A stretch of DNA of 29,832 nucleotides, from positions 1 through 29,832 of the forward strand of contig DAOLNV010000073.1 of NCBI GenBank assembly GCA_035416745.1. Reading direction: 5' to 3'. Positions 1 to 6,866 of the stretch are shown here, in pieces. The DNA is from Candidatus Hydrogenedentota bacterium. GTDB lineage: Bacteria; Hydrogenedentota; Hydrogenedentia; Hydrogenedentales; SLHB01. The notes under the pieces are model-generated. The model had not been told where the DNA came from and did no database searches. It saw nothing but the letters and a program-made list of their open reading frames with translations. The translations under genes and the position numbers were made by a program. The stretch's first letter is position 1. Every line of letters starts with the position of its first letter.

Positions 1-596
1 ATATCCTGCGAAACCTTGCCTATACCTCCGTTGCCCGTGAACAGCCAGTTCACATCCACCAGCATACGCAGTTCCGGGTGCCTGAATTCCGTCTGTCCAA
101 CGTAATTCACGCGTGCATCGTGCAGAGCCTTGCACGGATGCAGCCGAAATCCCGCATCCATCAGGGCCGACTCGACTTTGTAACGGTCCTCTTCAGGAAT
201 AAGAAGGTCCACGTCTCCGCATACCCTGAGTCGAGGTCGCATGTAATATCGCTTCGCGAAGGGAATTCCCCGCATAAATAGGAAACGGCAGTCACTTGCA
301 TTCAGGGTTGTTCGTACCACGCTGATTGCAGCCAACACCCTTTGCCGATGTCTCAGCCACCGCCACCAATCTTGACGCAAGTAGATGACGGCGGTCTTCA
401 GAAATCGGGAGTTCTCCGTGACCGCTGCACGAGATAATGTTGCATAGACCAAAGATACAACCTTCTGCAAGATGCACGTTTGCCGGAACGCAAAAGCATC
501 CGAACATTCTTTTATGAGGCCGTATCGAAAGACAGGAGAACAGCCCCACTCCCGGGCACTCAGAACCACTAGAGCAAGTTCCGGTTGGCTTCGCAT
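1..596 (-). CDS. Nucleotidyltransferase-like protein (NTP_transf_5 type), C-terminal part beyond the window
   Basis: An open frame of about 198 codons runs off the left edge, so only the N-terminal part is present. Near residue 120 it reads CGDVDLLIPEEDRY, followed by an alternating hydrophobic/charged stretch and a LVDVNWLF segment. The G-D-x-D-L-L-(I/V) core matches the metal-binding motif of the nucleotidyltransferase-fold family PF14907, whose members often sit beside HPr-kinase-like and PqqD-like proteins, including in lasso-peptide loci. The start is taken as the ATG at 596. A GTG at 602 directly abuts the TGA stop of the upstream kinase-like gene (TGA-GTG-TCC-ATG), so the two are almost certainly translationally coupled. 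The substrate is unknown. The family call rests on one motif and on the neighbour, and the missing C-terminus could change it. Confidence 0.6.
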   Translation of the reverse strand, partial: MRSQPELALVVLSAREWGCSPVFRYGLIKECSDAFAFRQTCILQKVVSLVYATLSRAAVTENSRFLKTAVIYLRQDWWRWLRHRQRVLAAISVVRTTLNASDCRFLFMRGIPFAKRYYMRPRLRVCGDVDLLIPEEDRYKVESALMDAGFRLHPCKALHDARVNYVGQTEFRHPELRMLVDVNWLFTGNGGIGKVSQD

Positions 597-602
597 GGAC
601 AC

Positions 603-1583
603 TCAACGTGGGTCGGACTCGAATGCTGCCGCGATTAGGGCCGCGGTCGTGTTCAAGTCCCCGTTGACTACTCTGAAGAAACCTGCCTCATGTACAAGCT
701 TCTGGGCAATCCCTAATCCCATGTCATAATGTTTTGGCGACGTACGCTTGAGGGGTTTGACCATTCTACGATCTGCGAGGCGTGCGGCTTGTAGATGCCA
801 CAAGGACTCCTCAGTCGAGCAAGGTTCTAGACTGCTTTGTGCTCCGAAACCTGGCATCAGGAAGAAGAAATGGGTCGGCCTTAGTAGTGTAAAGGCCTTC
901 ACGATTGGGAAGATTTGGCCCAAATTGGCCATCCATATGCCTGAGTCTGTGTTGGATAGTTGCCTAAGTGGCGACTTGAGAGGCTCAATATCAGGAAGCA
1001 AGGTGAATGTCCTTTGCGATATCGTCGAACCCAATGGAAATGCCAAGACAAATCCATCTGGCAAGAGCATCGCGTAATCATCTACTGCGAAATGATACCC
1101 GCGTCGTAACAGAGCGGCTGTCACGCTTGTCTTCCCGGAACCGGAAAGGCCGGATATCACTGCGGCATCGCCATTCTTGTTTACAACGCAGCACGCATGC
1201 AGCGGGAAATGTGGCCTTCCCATATTCACGACTAAGTGCAAAAGAAGTCGTCTGAATACGAACCAAGCCGTTGGTAGCAATGTAACTGTTTGAGCGACTC
1301 CGCATTCTGGGCAGCACAAAACCACATGGTCGTTCGGGGCCTCGAAAATGGCCAGGCGAGTAGTCGTTCTGACAGAGTTCGAAATGGGGGTCTTGAGCGA
1401 GCCCAAGAAGTGACTGATCCGGTCCTTCATCGCGGCCGACTCTGACATGAGAAGTAGGTATTCGTCGAATATCCTGAATAGCAGGAGCTCCCCTTTCTCC
1501 AATACACGAGATTCTTGGAAAGAGCCTGACGGCGCGGTCAACTCTCGCTGCCGAATCCTGTAGTCGTCCGTTTCGCTCGACAT
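603..1583 (-). CDS. HPr-kinase-like P-loop protein (HprK-related)
   Basis: A protein of 326 residues. It carries PLHACCVV at about 127-134, a Walker A motif GLSGSGKT at 145-152, and an acidic VDDYAMLLPDG segment with D168-D169. This is the usual order of the HprK kinase core (His-containing strand, P-loop, DD), although the rest is diverged. There is a CCPECG cysteine cluster at 90-95. Relatives of this type are found next to nucleotidyltransferases and PqqD-like proteins; some, in lasso-peptide clusters, phosphorylate the precursor peptide, whereas true HprK acts on the sugar-transport protein HPr. No HPr or PTS gene is visible here, so a carbohydrate role is not supported. The start at 1583 is chosen because GCGGGA lies about 8 bases upstream; an in-frame ATG at 1673 would add 30 poorly conserved residues and has no ribosome-binding site. 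The gene looks slightly poorer in GC than the genes further right. Confidence 0.65.
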   Translation of the reverse strand: MSSETDDYRIRQRELTAPSGSFQESRVLEKGELLLFRIFDEYLLLMSESAAMKDRISHFLGSLKTPISNSVRTTTRLAIFEAPNDHVVLCCPECGVAQTVTLLPTAWFVFRRLLLHLVVNMGRPHFPLHACCVVNKNGDAAVISGLSGSGKTSVTAALLRRGYHFAVDDYAMLLPDGFVLAFPLGSTISQRTFTLLPDIEPLKSPLRQLSNTDSGIWMANLGQIFPIVKAFTLLRPTHFFFLMPGFGAQSSLEPCSTEESLWHLQAARLADRRMVKPLKRTSPKHYDMGLGIAQKLVHEAGFFRVVNGDLNTTAALIAAAFESDPR

Positions 1584-1723
1584 ATCATTCCCGCTTATAT
1601 AGCGACGGCCGGAGGATGACCTCCTGCCTGATCTGTGTGCCATTTGCGGTGATATGGCGCAGAAGGCACACAATGTTCTGAACTAACTATGATTTGTCTT
1701 TCAGTTCGATTGTCGGGAAGTGA

Positions 1724-3895
1724 TTAGGGAACAACATCCAGGGAATACTCTTGTCCTTCAGCGAGGGTGATGATTTCTCGCTCCTTGCGGCGCATCAGGC
1801 CGGTTTCGAGGTCGGAAGCGTACACGGTGAGCGTGTATTGACCCGGTTTGAGGGCGGGGAAGGTGTATTCACCTGCTTCCGATACTGTTACGAGCGCAAC
1901 GAACGATGAGTTTTCCATCAGAGGGGCGACGAAATTCCCCTTGCTCCCCCGTGCGATCTCGGGCAGGACGCCAGCGTCGCTTGAGGGCGTGAGAAAGAAG
2001 AGCCGAGGACTGCTTGCCGCTTGCGATCCCCCGGCCGCGAAACGTATTGCCGCCGTGCCGCCGGTTTCAAAGCGAACGTGGGCGACGGTGTCAGCCGATA
2101 TCGAGACCTTTTCGAACAAGAAGCTCTCCGACATCGACTTCAGGTGATACCTCACCTTGACGATATACTCGCCAGCCGCCAAGGTCAGCCTCCCCTTCCA
2201 CTGGCCATCCTCTGTCTTTCGCCACCCGTCCTTGCCTGCCAATCTTCTTGCGGTGGTGCCTACACGTGCGGCCGCGTCATCCTCCAAGGCGTACGATACG
2301 GGGACATCATATTCGCCGGCGGCATAGGTGTAGTTCCAGGGACACGCATCTTCGGGTTTCAGAACGTCTTTCGGAAAGACCTCCAGCGCAGACCAGAGAT
2401 TGTTCGTATCGGCAGGCCGGCCCGTGAATACGGCCTCAACTTCCAACACGCCGGGTGCTTCGAGCGCAATCTCGACTTCCGTGGCTCGGCCATGTGCTAC
2501 CGTGATGCCGCCCCGGTATAAGGAAACGCCGAATTGGGGATGAACCACCTGCAGCGTCACTTCGCCCGCAGGGACATCCGGCAATTCGAACCGACCCTGC
2601 TTATCCGTCGTCACGCCTTCGCCGTCGTGGTTCATCCTTGTGCGGTCGCCCCAGCCGGTATATATCTGCCACGCGGCCACCTGTGCTCTATCAACGGGCT
2701 TGCGAGTGTGTTTCTCGATGACTTTCCCGGTAATCCGTCCCCGGCATCTGTCGACCAGGGTAAGGACCACATCCTTACTGCCCATCGGCACATTGGGGGC
2801 GTTGGCGGGTTCGTATCCCTCTGCTTCGCAGAAAAGGTGCGTAGGCGTTTTGGCAAATCCGCCGTCCGGGCCGATAGCGTTCGCATTCACGCAGTCCAGC
2901 CTGAACCGGCCTTGTTCGTCCGTCGGCCGGGTGGAGGTGGTCCGTTTTGGCCCGCCGAACAGACCCGACCAAACCGTTGCGCCGACCACGGGGCGCCCGC
3001 GCGAGTCCCGCACGATTCCTTCGATGATGTACTGGGCGCTGCCGGCATCCAGCTTGAGTTCCACCCCTTCGCAGTGTTCCTCTTTGGCGAGTTCGATGAT
3101 CAAGGGGCTTTCTTCAAGGGTCGCGCCCAGCAACTCCATGGTTCCGCCGCCTGGTCCTTTGGGCGCCAAAGCGCAATAGCCCGATTTCAGGCCATTGATG
3201 AAGAAAGCACCGTCGGGTCCGGTCGGTTCGGAGAAGACGCAGGGTGCATACAAAGACTCATGTTCCGGGGGCGTGTCGAAGCCGTGCGCCGCGCCTATGA
3301 CCACATTCTGAACCGGTTCTCCCCGGGCATCCACCACCCGGCCCGACACCGCGCAAAGCCCGCACAACCGAAGAGTCAAACCATCCAGCCCTTCTTCAGG
3401 AACGAGCTTCAGAGCCGCGGCGTGTTGGAAACCCGGCGCCTCGGCCGAGATGACGTATTTCAACCCCGGCGTCGGAATCTCAACCGAGAACTCCCCGTCT
3501 TCTTCCGTTGTCCACGATCGGGACCACGGCTCGATGTTTAACGAATCCAGTAACGAATCCCGCGCTCCCGTTTCGTCGATGGGTAGCCTTACGCACACAA
3601 CGGCCTCGGCGACGGGCGTCTCGTCGGAAGCGCGCACCACGATGCCCGAAACGGCTGGAGCAGGGGGGGCAGGCGGCGCGGGTGGTGGAGCCAGCGGCGC
3701 CTCAGGGACTGCTACCGGCGGCTCGGGAATCTCTTTCTGCGGTGGGGTTTCCTCAACGGCCACGGACTCCTTCTCCGCCACCGCCGGCGATGGGGGGGAA
3801 TTCGAGATCTGAGCGGGCCAACGCCGGTAAGTGAAGACAGCAACTAACATGACAATAATCAGGAATAGGATTCCGCTTCTCATGCTCGTTTTCAT
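1724..3895 (-). CDS. Membrane-anchored protein with CarbopepD_reg/Ig-like repeats (paralogue B)
   Basis: A protein of 723 residues. Residues about 8-24 form a membrane segment after a short basic N-terminus, followed by a proline/alanine-rich spacer (about 30-80) that probably holds the rest away from the membrane. At least four carboxypeptidase-regulatory-like beta-sandwich repeats follow, beginning near 82 (SGIVVRASDETPVAEA), 184 (SGRVVDARGEPVQNV), 292 (EGIVRDSRGRPVVGA) and 389 (TGKVIEKHTRKPVDRA). Each shows the family pattern G-x-V-x-(D)-x-x-G-x-P-V-x-x-A and ends in a D-x-x-G-x-F-type strand. No catalytic residues are recognisable, so an extracytoplasmic binding or scaffold role is inferred. 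It is a full-length paralogue of the gene at 4378-6441 (shared EGYEP...N(I/V)P(V/M)GS and GEYDV-V-S blocks) and starts 36 bases after the Cys-rich gene. The ribosome-binding site is weak (CAGGT close to the ATG). Confidence 0.8.
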   Translation of the reverse strand: MKTSMRSGILFLIIVMLVAVFTYRRWPAQISNSPPSPAVAEKESVAVEETPPQKEIPEPPVAVPEAPLAPPPAPPAPPAPAVSGIVVRASDETPVAEAVVCVRLPIDETGARDSLLDSLNIEPWSRSWTTEEDGEFSVEIPTPGLKYVISAEAPGFQHAAALKLVPEEGLDGLTLRLCGLCAVSGRVVDARGEPVQNVVIGAAHGFDTPPEHESLYAPCVFSEPTGPDGAFFINGLKSGYCALAPKGPGGGTMELLGATLEESPLIIELAKEEHCEGVELKLDAGSAQYIIEGIVRDSRGRPVVGATVWSGLFGGPKRTTSTRPTDEQGRFRLDCVNANAIGPDGGFAKTPTHLFCEAEGYEPANAPNVPMGSKDVVLTLVDRCRGRITGKVIEKHTRKPVDRAQVAAWQIYTGWGDRTRMNHDGEGVTTDKQGRFELPDVPAGEVTLQVVHPQFGVSLYRGGITVAHGRATEVEIALEAPGVLEVEAVFTGRPADTNNLWSALEVFPKDVLKPEDACPWNYTYAAGEYDVPVSYALEDDAAARVGTTARRLAGKDGWRKTEDGQWKGRLTLAAGEYIVKVRYHLKSMSESFLFEKVSISADTVAHVRFETGGTAAIRFAAGGSQAASSPRLFFLTPSSDAGVLPEIARGSKGNFVAPLMENSSFVALVTVSEAGEYTFPALKPGQYTLTVYASDLETGLMRRKEREIITLAEGQEYSLDVVP

Positions 3896-3931
3896 ACCTG
3901 TTGTCCCATAGGTGTCGCTGTCTCAACGCAG

Positions 3932-4327
3932 CTATTCCACATCTTCGTAATCAGCATATTTCGTGTTGCAGAAGTCGTAGTCCTGGTCCGCAGCATGTTG
4001 TGTGGGACATACATCACCGATCTCGAAACTGCCACCTGCAATAAACGTCGGGCATGAATCGCCGCCTTGGGGCCAGCCATCTATGTCGTCGTTGAGTCCG
4101 TCGGGGCACAGGTCAATAGACTCATAGCTTTGGTCTCCCTGTCTAGTGCACTCGCACCTATCCTTGAACTTGTCGCCTGTGGCTTCCGGGCAATAATCAC
4201 CAGTCTCATACCAACGATCACCAGGCACAAACTGTGATTCGCACTCATCGTAAGTGTCGTTCGGTGGTTCTCCCATTGAGCGAAAGTCCTCAGGCGTTGT
4301 TGCGCTCCTCAAGCCAGCTTCGTCCAT
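3932..4327 (-). CDS. Small acidic Cys-rich protein with D-x-C-P repeats, unknown function
   Basis: A protein of 131 residues that I do not recognise. It is strongly acidic and has eight cysteines (29, 46, 58, 60, 74, 92, 107, 120), seven of them in the form D-x-C; four continue as D-x-C-P. Three units of roughly 25-35 residues can be seen, each opening with an aromatic-E-x-x-D-x-C-P string (YETGDYCP, YESIDLCP, FEIGDVCP) and closing with another D-x-C. Even cysteine number and spacing suggest disulfides or metal binding outside the cytoplasm, but the ATG-initiated protein has no signal peptide. A signal-like leader lies just upstream in another frame (see 4333-4377), so the true product may be longer. 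The ATG at 4327 has no obvious ribosome-binding site. It lies between two paralogous CarbopepD_reg genes on the same strand, and a related remnant precedes the first of them. Calcium- or metal-binding, or a modified-peptide precursor, are possibilities only. Confidence 0.6.
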   Translation of the reverse strand: MDEAGLRSATTPEDFRSMGEPPNDTYDECESQFVPGDRWYETGDYCPEATGDKFKDRCECTRQGDQSYESIDLCPDGLNDDIDGWPQGGDSCPTFIAGGSFEIGDVCPTQHAADQDYDFCNTKYADYEDVE

Positions 4328-4332
4328 CCAGA

Positions 4333-4377
4333 TTAGGGGGCGATGACGAGGAGCAGTATGGGCTTAATAGTCGCCAC
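4333..4377 (-). other. Signal-peptide-like leader frame ahead of the Cys-rich gene
   Basis: Directly after the TAG stop of the upstream CarbopepD_reg gene, a GTG begins a 14-codon frame reading MATIKPILLLVIAP before a TAA. One lysine followed by a run of aliphatic residues is the composition of a signal peptide or membrane anchor. The stop lies just after a run of five C on the coding strand (plus 4336-4340). One extra C would carry this leader straight into the Cys-rich frame (…APLIWMDEAGLRS…). This could be a real frameshift, a sequencing or assembly slip in the homopolymer, or chance. Confidence 0.4.
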
Positions 4378-6441
4378 CTATTCCAAATGCACTTCAGCAG
4401 TCTCTCCCGCTGTGACGCTGACGTGTTGCGTCCATGGTTCGCCGTGCAAGGCGTTACGGGGTACGCAGACGACGGTGTATTCTCCCGGCACAACAAACGG
4501 GATCGTGTGGACGGGTGTGTCTTGGGTGGAGTCGTAGTATTCGTCCAGGCGCACAAGGGCGTCAGCTATCGCCGCGCGCTTCAAAAAACCGTCGTATTCG
4601 CCCCGGACGAGAAGCAGCCGGACCGGCTGCTCCAATCCCGCAGGAAGACATACGTTGATGGTGCCTTCGGCGCCTTCCATGTCTATTTCAATCGGAACAT
4701 CGGTGACTAGCCCGGGTTCGACGATTGCCCTAATGGTTCGCACGCATGTGACGCCATGGAGGTCCTGTTGTGAACCCGGTGTCAGTGGAAACAGTATGAA
4801 CGACACCTGGACATCGTATTCTCCCGGCGATAGTACCCAATCGCGATGATAGCGCTTGTTGGACTGCCCAATTCCGCACTGAAGGTCAGTCTTGAGTAGT
4901 TCATTTTCGCCCCGTTCAATGTTCAATGGGTCGTCGCGCTCGTGTCGTCCCGCGGGCCCGCACCGGATGCCATTCGGTACGACCTGCCAGCCTTCCACAT
5001 AGTCTTCCTCTTCGACATGTGCACACAGGAGACCCGCGGCTCGCAACTCCAACTCAATTTTCGTTGTCTTCCCGTCGCGCACTTGGATTCCCGATTCCTG
5101 CAGAGCCCCATAGGCTTCAGACTCGATAAACAACTCCGCTTCACCTGCGGGCACGTCATCAATGATGAACCAACCGGTCCATGAACGCCTTGTCCCCGCG
5201 CCTTTTGCGTGGTTCTCGTAGAATTCCGCGTTTCTGCGATTTTCGCCCCAAGCCGTTTCGGTGCGCCAGAGTGAGACCTTGGCATTCCGAATGATATCAC
5301 CCGAATCTGCATCCCGTAAGAGGATCTCAACCCGTCCTCGCCTCTCGCGCTGCATTTCCAGGCGCAGCCCTCGGGAGCCTACCGGAATATTGGACATCTG
5401 CAAGGGCTCGTACCCTTCACAAGCCGCACAGAGAGTCACCTTGTCGATCTGCACATTCGGACGAAGTGGTACGGTCAGCAGGATGTGGTCCACGCGGAAA
5501 TGGCCGGAGTCAGGGGTTGGGGACGACATTTGACCCACACCGCCGGCCCCGGGGATGATCGCCCACAGCTCTGCACCGGAAAGCGGCGTTCCTCGCTCAT
5601 CGACAACCACGCCCTCAATGGTTCTGGCGGGGTCGAGAGGCAGGACAACCGTGAGGTTGTCCTTCCATTCGCCTTCCCGAAGCGACACTACGGAAAGGGG
5701 ATTGGAACTGCTGCCAAGACTTGAGAAGCGCTCCCATTCATAAGTCTTTCTCAGGGGGCTATAGCGAGCCCATATGGCGTACTCTCCCGCCTCCAGGTCT
5801 GATATCGTGAATTTCCCGTCGTCTTCCGTGGGTCGATTGCTCATGTGCTGGGACTCATTAGGGGCTTCGACCAATGCCCAGTCCACGAATATATCGGCTA
5901 CGGGACGGTTCTTGAGATCTACAACACGCCCACCAATGAGCCCGCGCCGTTCCATGACCAGGACGAGACCCGAAATCCCCTCTGCGGGGACCGTCACTTC
6001 GGTTCCGAACGGCTCCCCGTCCCTAAGCACGGACGCGAGCCGATAACCATCGCATTTTGCGTCGAGATTAAGTGCCAGGCCGGCTTGGGGGACGGGGAGG
6101 CTGAACCTGCCATCCGAGGACGATTCCCGTGTGCAGAAGGACAAGTCGGTCGTTGCTTGCAGGATGGAATCGTCCAGAGTAATGCTGACAGCCGCTTCCG
6201 GGACTGGCTTTCCCGCCGTATCTTGGACAATTCCAGAGATTTCAGTTCTGCGCACTGGGGTCCGGGGCAGAGGAGGAGGCTTAACCGGCTGTGTCGCCGA
6301 CGGCGAAATCGAACCCGTCGCCGGAGTTTCCCGGCCCCTGGATTCAGACCGTTGCGTCTCCTCGCTGTGCCACATCACCCAGAACAGGACGCCGCAGACC
6401 GCAACCACGGCCACCAGAATTATGAAGAACCGGTACCGCAC
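4378..6441 (-). CDS. Membrane-anchored protein with CarbopepD_reg/Ig-like repeats (paralogue A)
   Basis: A protein of 687 residues, initiated by GTG: a strong AGGAGG lies about 6 bases upstream (acAGGAGGatacg-GTG) and no ATG is better placed. Residues about 5-23 are a membrane-spanning segment, followed by a Ser/Pro/Thr-rich spacer to about 65. CarbopepD_reg-like repeats begin near 68 (SGIVQDTAGKPVPEAAV), 170 (GGRVVDLKNRPVADIFV) and 272 (EGVVVDERGTPLSGAEL), with further beta-rich units to the C-terminus. It aligns over most of its length with the gene at 1724-3895, including the EGYEPLQMSNIPVGSRG segment, so the two probably arose by tandem duplication. No enzymatic motif is visible; a surface or periplasmic structural or binding role is inferred. 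Its stop codon is immediately followed by the leader frame of the Cys-rich gene, which suggests co-transcription. Confidence 0.8.
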   Translation of the reverse strand: MRYRFFIILVAVVAVCGVLFWVMWHSEETQRSESRGRETPATGSISPSATQPVKPPPLPRTPVRRTEISGIVQDTAGKPVPEAAVSITLDDSILQATTDLSFCTRESSSDGRFSLPVPQAGLALNLDAKCDGYRLASVLRDGEPFGTEVTVPAEGISGLVLVMERRGLIGGRVVDLKNRPVADIFVDWALVEAPNESQHMSNRPTEDDGKFTISDLEAGEYAIWARYSPLRKTYEWERFSSLGSSSNPLSVVSLREGEWKDNLTVVLPLDPARTIEGVVVDERGTPLSGAELWAIIPGAGGVGQMSSPTPDSGHFRVDHILLTVPLRPNVQIDKVTLCAACEGYEPLQMSNIPVGSRGLRLEMQRERRGRVEILLRDADSGDIIRNAKVSLWRTETAWGENRRNAEFYENHAKGAGTRRSWTGWFIIDDVPAGEAELFIESEAYGALQESGIQVRDGKTTKIELELRAAGLLCAHVEEEDYVEGWQVVPNGIRCGPAGRHERDDPLNIERGENELLKTDLQCGIGQSNKRYHRDWVLSPGEYDVQVSFILFPLTPGSQQDLHGVTCVRTIRAIVEPGLVTDVPIEIDMEGAEGTINVCLPAGLEQPVRLLLVRGEYDGFLKRAAIADALVRLDEYYDSTQDTPVHTIPFVVPGEYTVVCVPRNALHGEPWTQHVSVTAGETAEVHLE

Positions 6442-6524
6442 CGTATCCTCCTGTCACGGTGTTTCAAGTGCACCTTCAGTCTCATCCAGGAGTGCGATCA
6501 GAGGAAAGATTTGGTTTGCCATTT

Positions 6525-6680
6525 CTATGGATTGTCTGCTCCGCCGCAATCCAAGGTGCAAATATCATAATCTACAACACAATCATCTCCATATGATCCG
6601 CTCGAACCCCAAACCTGGCACACATCCGGAATCTGTTCGTTAGTACTGCACAGAATTTTAACATAAATGCAGTATTCCGT
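6525..6680 (-). pseudogene. Remnant of a second D-x-C Cys-rich protein
   Basis: Between two in-frame stops (6681-6683 and 6525-6527) lies a 51-codon open stretch with six cysteines and no ATG. It ends IPDVCQVW…DDCVVDYDICTLDCGGADNP. This resembles the C-terminus of the protein at 3932-4327 (IGDVCPTQ…DYDFCNTKYAD), with the same D-x-C spacing of 13 residues and the DYD-(F/I)-C-T block. I read it as the decayed or truncated counterpart of that gene, in the same position relative to its CarbopepD_reg partner. A GTG at 6623 could start a 32-residue peptide, so a short functional product is not excluded. Confidence 0.45.
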
Positions 6681-6761
6681 CTAAGCTTAATTAGTAAAGA
6701 TCTCCGAAACTCGTGTCCGGCGAGCCGCCCTGCAGCTCGCCAACTTATTTCCGCCTGTTGA

Positions 6762-6789
6762 CATCTGCATTCATCTCTGTTCATCCGTG
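6762..6789 (-). repeat. Short GATGAA-type intergenic repeat
   Basis: On the minus strand this reads as three near-copies of a ten-base unit built on GATGAA (GGATGAACA, GAGATGAATG, CAGATG). Repeats of this flavour are scattered between genes in many environmental bacterial genomes. The rest of 6442-6866 (425 bases) holds the Cys-rich remnant, short AT-richer sequence upstream of it, and nothing else I can support. Confidence 0.35.
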
Positions 6790-6866
6790 TGCGGCTCTTC
6801 CGGAGTTGGGAAGGTTGAGGGAGGCTGCCACAGCGCAGCGGCGCGTCTCGGGCTCTCCGCAGAGCG

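Noticed and set aside
472..729. Short plus-strand frame near the left edge
   Set aside because: It lies antisense to the nucleotidyltransferase-like and kinase-like genes, which carry clear motifs.
2534..3541. A 335-codon plus-strand frame antisense to repeat protein B
   Set aside because: The minus-strand frame has a membrane anchor, proline spacer and CarbopepD_reg repeats; the opposite frame has no recognisable feature.
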